A DNA stretch of 64,000 bases from Paracoccus sp. C2R09. Lineage in GTDB: Bacteria > Pseudomonadota > Alphaproteobacteria > Rhodobacterales > Rhodobacteraceae. The translations under genes and the position numbers were made by a program. Every line of letters starts with the position of its first letter. The first letter of the stretch is position 1. The notes below the pieces were generated by a model that did not search any database, was not told the DNA's origin, and saw only the letters and a program-made list of their open reading frames with translations. Location: the NCBI RefSeq assembly GCF_018860625.1, contig NZ_JAHKQB010000007.1, positions 333,536 to 397,535 on the forward strand, written 5' to 3'. Below are positions 58,239 through 64,000 of this stretch, piece after piece.

Positions 58239-59057
58239 CTAAGCGCGCCGCGCGAACCAGTCCAGCGCCACCGTGGGAAGAACGCGCCGCGCCACCGATG
58301 AGATGCGCGTGGGGGTCGTGACATGATAGCGCGGGGCGGGTCGATCCGCGGTCAGCGCCCTCAGGATGCGTGTCGACACCTCGCGCGGGGGCAGCTCGTA
58401 CCGGTCCGGCCCCGAGGGTTCATAGAGCCGTTTTAACAGGCTGTCGCGATATTGCTGCGCGCGGGGACTGGCCTGCCAGTCCACCCATCGTTCGAAATGG
58501 GGAATGGCATTTTCCCGGATGCGGCTGGTGATCGGGCCGGGTTCGATCAGTACGACATGGATGCCCGTGCCGCGCATCTCCAGCCGCAGGACGTCGCTCA
58601 GCCCTTCCAGCGCGAATTTCGTGGCGACATAGGGCCCGCGCCACGGGATGCCCACCAGCCCCAGGACCGAGCTGACATTCACGATCCGCCCCGCGCCCCG
58701 TTCCCGGAAATGCGGGATCAGGCGGCGGGTCAGGTCGTGGGTGCCCAGCAGGTTCGTTTCGAAGATGGCGCGCATCGCGCCGCGGGGCATGTCCTCGACG
58801 GCACCGGGCAGGGCGAAGGCCGCGTTGTTCACCAGGCCGTCGATCTGGCCGCCCTGCAATGCCGTCTCGACGCAGGCGGCGATGCTGTCCTCGTCGTCCA
58901 GATCCATCCGCAGGCATTCCATGCCCTCGGCGCGGCGGGCCTCGATATCGGAATCCTTGCGGCAGGTCGCGACGACGCGGATGCCCTGTTCGGTCAGAAA
59001 GCGCGCGGCATCCAGCCCGATGCCCGAAGATGCGCCCGTCAGAAGGACGCGCATCAT
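58239..59057 (-). CDS. SDR-family oxidoreductase
   Basis: NAD(P)-dependent short-chain dehydrogenase, 272 residues. The cofactor motif TGASSGIG (about 7-14), NNAAFALPG and the active-site YVATK (Tyr-x3-Lys) with an upstream serine in NVSSVLGL are visible. The C-terminal part is longer than the classical SDR. Substrate unknown. It overlaps the SH3 gene (ATGA at 59054-59057) and begins with two ATGs, 59057 and 59054. Confidence 0.88.
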   Translation of the reverse strand: MMRVLLTGASSGIGLDAARFLTEQGIRVVATCRKDSDIEARRAEGMECLRMDLDDEDSIAACVETALQGGQIDGLVNNAAFALPGAVEDMPRGAMRAIFETNLLGTHDLTRRLIPHFRERGAGRIVNVSSVLGLVGIPWRGPYVATKFALEGLSDVLRLEMRGTGIHVVLIEPGPITSRIRENAIPHFERWVDWQASPRAQQYRDSLLKRLYEPSGPDRYELPPREVSTRILRALTADRPAPRYHVTTPTRISSVARRVLPTVALDWFARRA

Positions 59058-59605
59058 GGGGCGTCCGGGGACAGGAACTGGTTCGCCATGAAACCGCGAT
59101 CACCCGAGGGGGTGCGGATCTCGACCCAGCTGCCGCCGGTGGGGCCCATCGCCTCGACCCGGGTGCCCAGTGTCAGCGCGGCGACGACCGGGTTCCCGGT
59201 GCCGGGCCCGGACCGCATGTTGACCCGCGATCCGGTCACGTAGAGCCGCGGCCCGTCGCCCAGTTCGGCAGGGGCCGCGGCAGGCTCCTCGCCCGCATGT
59301 TCGGGCGACGGTTCGAGGGGCGGACCCGGGAACCGCTCGACCCGTTCGGGGGTCTGGCTGCTGGCCTGGACGATCCCCACGGCGCTGTTCTCCTCGGAGG
59401 TGGTCGGGGTCAGCGCCTCGGCGCCCTCGGTTTCCACGCGCGGAACGGTGCGCGTCAGATCCTCGGCCCCCGCATCCTGGGCCGCGCTGACGGTGCCGGC
59501 GTCGCGGGCGCGGCGTTCGGCGCGCAGGTCGTCATCCCCGTATCCGGACAGCACCGCCCAGATCGCCACCAATGTCGCAAGCGTCAGCAAGCCAAGCCTG
59601 AGCAT
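59054..59605 (-). CDS. Exported SH3-domain protein
   Basis: 183 residues: an N-terminal hydrophobic signal or anchor ([20 protein letters not shown]), an Ala/Glu/Pro-rich linker, and a C-terminal bacterial SH3 domain (about 120-180) with [22 protein letters not shown] and [16 protein letters not shown]. Such domains bind wall peptides or protein ligands outside the cytoplasm. GGGAGG precedes ATG 59605. It is followed by the SDR gene with an overlap. Confidence 0.88.
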   Translation of the reverse strand: MLRLGLLTLATLVAIWAVLSGYGDDDLRAERRARDAGTVSAAQDAGAEDLTRTVPRVETEGAEALTPTTSEENSAVGIVQASSQTPERVERFPGPPLEPSPEHAGEEPAAAPAELGDGPRLYVTGSRVNMRSGPGTGNPVVAALTLGTRVEAMGPTGGSWVEIRTPSGDRGFMANQFLSPDAP

Positions 59606-59729
59606 CCCGAGCCTCCCTCTTCGCTGGTCTATCGGTCTAACCGATCACGGCGGACAACACCACGGCGTGAACGCGGTTCCGCGGTTTTTCGATCTGGACC
59701 GGGGGCGTGGCGCGTCCTATCCAGATGAC

Positions 59730-61970
59730 ATGTCTGACGATCCTCTCATCGATCCCGCGCAGGGCGCGCAGTCCGAACCCCTCAGCCGAGCCATCGGCGA
59801 CAGGTATCTGACCTATGCCCTGTCCACGATCATGCACCGTGCCCTGCCCGATGCCCGCGACGGGCTGAAGCCCGTCCATCGCCGCATCCTCTATGCGATG
59901 CGGGAATTGCGGCTGTCGCCCACCGGGGCCTTCCGCAAGTCGGCCAAGATCACCGGCGACGTGATGGGCAATTATCACCCCCATGGCGATGCCGCGATCT
60001 ATGACGCGATGGCGCGCCTGGCCCAGGATTTCGCCATGCGCTATCCGCTGGTGGACGGGCAGGGGAACTTCGGCAATATCGACGGCGACAACCCCGCCGC
60101 CGCCCGTTACACCGAGGCCCGCCTTGCCGGCACCTCCGAGGCACTGATGGACGGCCTGACCGAGGATTCGGTCGATTTCCGCCCCAATTACGACGGCACG
60201 CTGACCGAACCCGCGGTGCTGCCCGCGGCCTTCCCGAACCTTCTGGCGAACGGATCGTCGGGGATCGCGGTGGGCATGGCCACCAACATCCCGCCCCATA
60301 ACCTGCACGAGGTGATCGACGCCTGCCTGCATCTGATCAAGACGCCCGATGCGCGCGACGACACGCTTGCGACGCTGATCAAGGGGCCGGATTTCCCGAC
60401 CGGCGGCGTCGTCGTCGAAAGCGCCGAGAGCATGGCCGAGACCTATCGCACGGGGCGCGGGGCCTTCCGCCTGCGCGCGCGCTGGTCGGTCGAGGATCTG
60501 GGCCGGGGGCAGTGGCAGATCTTGGTCACCGAAATCCCCTATCAGGTGCAGAAATCCAAGCTGATCGAGCGGCTGGCCGAACTGATCCAGACCCGCAAGA
60601 TCCCGATCCTGGCCGATGTGCGCGACGAATCCGCCGAGGATGTGCGCATCGTGCTGGAACCCAAGAACCGCAGCGTCGATCCCGATCAGCTGATGGCGGC
60701 CCTGTTCAAGTCCAGCGACCTGGAGATCCGCTTCAACCTGAACATGAACGTGCTGATCGACGGGCGCGTGCCCAAGGTCTGCAGCCTCAAGGAGGTCCTG
60801 CGCGCCTTCCTCGACCATCGCCGCGAGGTCTTGGTCCGGCGTGCGAATTTCCGGCTGGAGAAGATCGCCGCGCGGCTCGAGGTGCTGGAAGGTTACCTGC
60901 TCGCCTATCTCAACATCGACCGCGTGATCGAAATCATCCGCCACGAGGACGAGCCCAAGGCCGTGATGATGGCCGAGTTCGGCCTGTCCGAGGTCCAGGT
61001 CGAGGCGATCCTGAACATGCGCCTGCGCGCGCTGCGCAAGCTCGAGGAGATCGAGCTGCGCGCGGAACGCGATGCCCTGCTGGAGGAACGTGAGGCGCTG
61101 CAGACCATGCTGGCCGACGAGGACGCGCAATGGTCGCGCATCGCGGCGCAGCTGAAGGAGGTCCGCAACCTCTTTGGGAAATCCACCCCCGAAGGGCAGC
61201 GCCGGACCGAGATCGCCGAGGCCGCCGAGACCCCCGTCATCGACATCGAGGCCATGATCGAGCGCGAGCCCCTGACCGTGATCCTGTCCAGGATGGGCTG
61301 GATCCGCGCGATGAAGGGCCACCAGCCGCTGGATGCCGAGGTCAAGTTCAAGGATGGCGACGGACCGGGCTTCGCACTGCATGCCGAAACCACCGACAAG
61401 CTGATGGTCTTCGCCTCGAACGGGCGGTTCTACACCTTGCCAGCCAACAACCTGCCCGGCGGGCGGGGCATGGGCGAACCGCTGCGCCTGATGGTCGATC
61501 TGCCGAACGAGGCCGAGGTCATCGCGATCTTCCCCTGGCGCGAGGGGGTGAAATACCTCGTGGCGTCGAAGGCCGCGGACGGGTTCGTGGTCAATTCCTC
61601 GGATATCCTTGCGCAGACGAAATCGGGCAAGCAGGTGCTGAACGGCGATGCGCTGCTGTGCCGCCCGGTCACCGGCGATCACTTGGCCGTCGTGGCGGGC
61701 ACGCGCCGGATGCTGGTCTTCCCGCTGACCGAACTGCCCGAGATGGCGCGCGGCAAGGGTGTGAAGCTGATGAAGCTGAAGCCCGGCGGGCTGTTCCGCG
61801 ACGAGGTGCTGACAGATGCCATCACGCTGAACTTCGCGGACGGGCTGTCATGGCCGATGGGCGGGGGCAAGACCCGCACCGAAGGCGATCTGTCCGAATG
61901 GCTGGGCAAGCGGGCGGGCGTGGGCCGGATGGCCCCGCGCGGTTTCCCGCGCGACAACAAGTTCGCATGA
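59730..61970 (+). CDS. parC: DNA topoisomerase IV subunit A
   Basis: DNA-cleaving subunit of topoisomerase IV, which unlinks daughter chromosomes. 746 residues with [23 protein letters not shown] near the N-terminus and the catalytic Tyr127 in AARYTEARL. The tower/coiled-coil domain (about 330-490) and a beta-pinwheel C-terminal domain without the GyrA box follow, which marks ParC rather than GyrA. The quinolone-resistance region around residues 70-90 reads [19 protein letters not shown] 59730 ([11 protein letters not shown]) is the start; in-frame sequence from 59400 overlaps the SH3 gene on the other strand. Confidence 0.96.
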   Translation: MSDDPLIDPAQGAQSEPLSRAIGDRYLTYALSTIMHRALPDARDGLKPVHRRILYAMRELRLSPTGAFRKSAKITGDVMGNYHPHGDAAIYDAMARLAQDFAMRYPLVDGQGNFGNIDGDNPAAARYTEARLAGTSEALMDGLTEDSVDFRPNYDGTLTEPAVLPAAFPNLLANGSSGIAVGMATNIPPHNLHEVIDACLHLIKTPDARDDTLATLIKGPDFPTGGVVVESAESMAETYRTGRGAFRLRARWSVEDLGRGQWQILVTEIPYQVQKSKLIERLAELIQTRKIPILADVRDESAEDVRIVLEPKNRSVDPDQLMAALFKSSDLEIRFNLNMNVLIDGRVPKVCSLKEVLRAFLDHRREVLVRRANFRLEKIAARLEVLEGYLLAYLNIDRVIEIIRHEDEPKAVMMAEFGLSEVQVEAILNMRLRALRKLEEIELRAERDALLEEREALQTMLADEDAQWSRIAAQLKEVRNLFGKSTPEGQRRTEIAEAAETPVIDIEAMIEREPLTVILSRMGWIRAMKGHQPLDAEVKFKDGDGPGFALHAETTDKLMVFASNGRFYTLPANNLPGGRGMGEPLRLMVDLPNEAEVIAIFPWREGVKYLVASKAADGFVVNSSDILAQTKSGKQVLNGDALLCRPVTGDHLAVVAGTRRMLVFPLTELPEMARGKGVKLMKLKPGGLFRDEVLTDAITLNFADGLSWPMGGGKTRTEGDLSEWLGKRAGVGRMAPRGFPRDNKFA

Positions 61971-61973
61971 AGA

Positions 61974-61997
61974 AAGGGCGGGGTGATCCCCGCCCTT
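61974..61997. terminator. Bidirectional terminator between parC and the SDR gene
   Basis: AAGGGCGGGG/CCCCGCCCTT, a perfect 10-bp stem with loop TGAT, 3 bp past parC. On the minus strand it runs into TTTCTT. Confidence 0.8.
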
Positions 61998-62021
61998 CGT
62001 CGTTCCGGCAGATGGCGTCCC

Positions 62022-62930
62022 CTACAGGCCGCCGCCGCCCACCGAGCCGAAATACTCGCCGGTGATATAGCTTGCCTCGTCCGAACCCAGCAGCACGTAG
62101 ATCGGCGCGATCTCGACCGGCTGGCCGGGGCGTCCCAGGGGCTGGTTGGCCCCGTGCTGGGTGGCCTTGTCCGTGGGCTGGCCGCCGCTGATCTGCAGGG
62201 CTGTCCAGTAGGGGCCGGGGCAGACCGCGTTCACACGGATGCCGCGCGGAGCCAGCTGCTTGGCCAGCGATTGCGCGAAGGCCACGTTCGCCGCCTTGGA
62301 CTGGGCATAGTCGAACAGATGCGCCGCGGGCGAGAATGCCTGCGTGGACGAGGTAATGATGATCGAGCCGCCTTCGCCCATATGCGGCACCGCCGCGCGG
62401 GTGATCCAGAAGGGCGCGTAGATGTTCGTCTTCATCGTCGCGTCGAAATCCTCGGTCGTCAGCTCCTCGATGGTCTCGCAATATTGCTGGCGCCCGGCAT
62501 TGTTGACCAGAACGTCAAGCCCGCCCAGTTCTTCGACCGCGCGCGACACGAGGGTCTTGCAGAATTCCTCGTCCCGGATGTCGCCCGGAATGGCCACGGC
62601 CTTGCGGCCCTCGGCTTCGATCACCTTGACGATGACGTCGGCATCCTCCTGTTCCTCGGGAAGATAGTTGATGGCCACATCCGCGCCCTCGCGGGCATAG
62701 GCGATGGCCGTGGCGGCACCGATGCCGCTGTCGCCGCCGGTGACGAGGCAGCGCTTGCCCGCCATGCGGTTGGACCCGCGATAGCTTTCCTCGCCGTGAT
62801 CGGGCAGGGGGTCCATCCTGGTGGCCAGACCCGGCATGGGCTGCTTCTGCGCGGGGAAATCGGGTTCGGGAAGGCGGGGGTCCTGCAGCGCTCCGGCGCG
62901 GAACGGGGGGCGGAATGGCTTGCCTGACAT
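62022..62930 (-). CDS. SDR-family oxidoreductase (YghA/GSP39-like)
   Basis: 302-residue short-chain dehydrogenase with the N-terminal extension of the YghA/general-stress-protein-39 group (PGLATRMDPLPDHGEESYRG). The cofactor motif TGGDSGIGAATA (about 65-76), VLVNNAGRQ and active-site YAQSK (with a serine in ITSSTQAF) are visible. It ends YITGEYFGSVGGG. Related proteins rise under stress; the substrate is unknown. GGAG precedes ATG 62930. Confidence 0.9.
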   Translation of the reverse strand: MSGKPFRPPFRAGALQDPRLPEPDFPAQKQPMPGLATRMDPLPDHGEESYRGSNRMAGKRCLVTGGDSGIGAATAIAYAREGADVAINYLPEEQEDADVIVKVIEAEGRKAVAIPGDIRDEEFCKTLVSRAVEELGGLDVLVNNAGRQQYCETIEELTTEDFDATMKTNIYAPFWITRAAVPHMGEGGSIIITSSTQAFSPAAHLFDYAQSKAANVAFAQSLAKQLAPRGIRVNAVCPGPYWTALQISGGQPTDKATQHGANQPLGRPGQPVEIAPIYVLLGSDEASYITGEYFGSVGGGGL

Positions 62931-62993
62931 GGCTTTCTCCGGTGTTTCGGTGAATGTCGGGAAAAACGAAGCCGCCGCCTTGCGGTTCCGGCA

Positions 62994-63584
62994 TCATTTG
63001 TCTGTACGACGCACCCATTTCCAACCGGTGACCATCGGCCGCACCAGATCCTCGTTCTTCCAGACGCGGTAGAACAGGATGACCGCCACATGCAGCACCA
63101 CGAGGATCAGCACCAGATCCGCGCCCAGGCTGTGCCAACCCACCGCCGCGCGCGAGATCTCGGGGCCGGCGGCATCGGCAAGGGGGCCGATATTCACGAA
63201 ATCCTCGGGGTCGATGACCAGCCCGCTGCCCGCCTGCCAGATCAGGACGCCCAGCATCGCCACGACCGACAATGCGCCCATCGGGTTGTGTCCCGGCCAA
63301 TTGCTGGGATTGCGATCGGGCAGATGCCGCAGATAGGCCATCACCGCGCGCGGGCCGCGCAGAAAATTGACGAAGCGCGCATGTTCAGGCCCGACGATGC
63401 CCCAGACCAGCCGGAAGGCCAGCAGCCCCAGGATGGCATAGCCGATCCAGAAATGGACGGTCATGATCGAGGGGCCGAACTTGCCCAGAAGCCAGTTCGT
63501 GACGACCAGCACCGCCAGCAGCCAGTGGAACAGCCGCAGCGCCGGATCCCACAGGCGGACCCGGCGGGCTTCGTCGCGCCGCAT
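62994..63584 (-). CDS. Cytochrome b561-type membrane protein
   Basis: 196-residue di-haem cytochrome b of the inner membrane, four helices. Haem ligand histidines are in LRLFHWLLAVL, MTVHFWIGY and VGWHSLGADLVLILVVLHVAV. It is predicted to pass electrons between the quinone pool and a periplasmic c-type cytochrome. ATG 63584 overlaps the stop of the upstream cytochrome c gene (ATGA), so the two are coupled and probably form a complex. In-frame sequence beyond 63584 lies inside the cytochrome c gene. Confidence 0.92.
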   Translation of the reverse strand: MRRDEARRVRLWDPALRLFHWLLAVLVVTNWLLGKFGPSIMTVHFWIGYAILGLLAFRLVWGIVGPEHARFVNFLRGPRAVMAYLRHLPDRNPSNWPGHNPMGALSVVAMLGVLIWQAGSGLVIDPEDFVNIGPLADAAGPEISRAAVGWHSLGADLVLILVVLHVAVILFYRVWKNEDLVRPMVTGWKWVRRTDK

Positions 63585-64000
63585 CAGTCCGCGCGATAGC
63601 TTTGGTGACAGTCGCGGCACGCACCGCCCACGGCCTGCAGCGCCGGCCCGAGGTTTTCCTGACCGCCCGCGACGGCCTGGTCCAGCCCCTCGGTCGCACT
63701 GGCGAGGGCCGCGTATTTCTGCGCGAAATCGTCCTTGTCGTCCCATATGGCGGGCAGGGCATCGGTGCCGTCGATATCGTCGGCGGAACTGCCATCGACA
63801 AGCAGCTTGGGCAGGTCGTAGCCGGTCAGGGCCATCAGGTTCCGGGCTGCGGCGACTGCGGCGGCCTCGTCGTAATCCGTGTTACCCCGTGCCATGTCGG
63901 ACAGGGTGCTCATCTCGGTCGAGATCATCGTGAAGAAGCCCTGGCGCGCCTTGACGGCATCCTCGGCGGATTGCGCGAATGCGGGAAGGGCGGCAAGGCA
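63584..64000 (-). CDS. Cytochrome c (class II, c'/c556-like), 5' end beyond the window
   Basis: Periplasmic four-helix cytochrome c. The visible part (139 codons) starts inside a signal peptide, CLAALPAFA, followed by QSAEDAVKARQGFFTMIS. The haem site CRDCH lies near the C-terminus (GGACRDCHQSYRAD), the arrangement of class II cytochromes. It precedes and overlaps the cytochrome b561 gene, a common electron-transfer pair. The start codon is to the right of base 64000. Confidence 0.9.
   Translation of the reverse strand, partial: CLAALPAFAQSAEDAVKARQGFFTMISTEMSTLSDMARGNTDYDEAAAVAAARNLMALTGYDLPKLLVDGSSADDIDGTDALPAIWDDKDDFAQKYAALASATEGLDQAVAGGQENLGPALQAVGGACRDCHQSYRAD

Overview
The window is about 64 kb of high-GC, gene-dense chromosome from an alphaproteobacterium. 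GcrA, a PduO-type cobalamin adenosyltransferase, a double-length dCTP deaminase, phosphatidylcholine synthase, the IHF/MerR pair, the HprK-RapZ-EIIA-HPr regulatory phosphotransferase set and the overall protein character point to Rhodobacterales, most likely Paracoccus or a close relative. The genus is an inference from gene content and style, not from a search. Almost everything is core chromosome. I see no insertion sequence, prophage, integrase, CRISPR array or rRNA operon. There are two tRNA genes, one of which is split by a group I intron.

Layout. 1-4.2 kb: a DEAD-box RNA helicase running off the left edge (minus strand) and a CPA1-type cation/proton antiporter. 4.2-11.1 kb: argS, a SPOR-domain envelope protein, nagZ, scpA-scpB with a small basic protein, and a THUMP-type RNA methyltransferase. 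11.1-19.5 kb (minus strand): dCTP deaminase, tRNA-Pro, a MerR regulator, ihfA, a TRAP transporter (dctQ-dctM-dctP), fabH, plsX, rpmF and a DUF177 protein. This is the usual DUF177-rpmF-plsX-fabH-ihfA-merR string with a TRAP cassette lying inside it. 19.6-24.9 kb: BamE, a serine hydrolase, an SseB-like protein, phosphatidylcholine synthase, an AGCS symporter and a universal stress protein. 25.1-26.9 kb: leuA behind a leucine-rich leader peptide and hairpin. 27-33.6 kb: the cell-shape operon mreB-mreC-mreD-mrdA-rodA plus a 2-hydroxyacid dehydrogenase. 33.6-39.3 kb: a DUF2062 protein, the Rel (p)ppGpp enzyme, rpoZ, folK, a NYN nuclease and an MFS transporter. 39.4-39.7 kb: the split tRNA-Leu(UAA). 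39.8-46.2 kb: catalase, arginase, metG, an unknown membrane protein and gcrA. 46.3-49.5 kb: an ABC-2 permease without an ATPase, argD and argF. 49.6-53.5 kb: pckA, divergent from hprK-rapZ-EIIA-HPr. 53.5-64 kb: a TetR regulator, a DUF2852 protein, 3-hydroxyacyl-CoA dehydrogenase, etfA/etfB, the cobalamin adenosyltransferase, two SDRs, an SH3 protein, parC, and a cytochrome b561/cytochrome c pair cut by the right edge.

Genes that work together: mreBCD-PBP2-RodA form the rod-elongation machine; rpmF, plsX and fabH link ribosome supply to phospholipid and fatty-acid initiation; EtfAB and the hydroxyacyl-CoA dehydrogenase serve acyl-CoA and butyrate/PHB metabolism; ArgD/ArgF make arginine while arginase breaks it down; HprK, RapZ, EIIA and HPr form a regulatory phosphorelay with no sugar permease in view and sit beside pckA.

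The most interesting items are the 241-nt group I intron in tRNA-Leu(UAA), whose P, Q, R and S elements can be read directly; the leucine leader peptide and hairpin before leuA; and the divergent pckA-hprK region, which holds three inverted repeats and lacks the chvI/chvG genes I would expect there.
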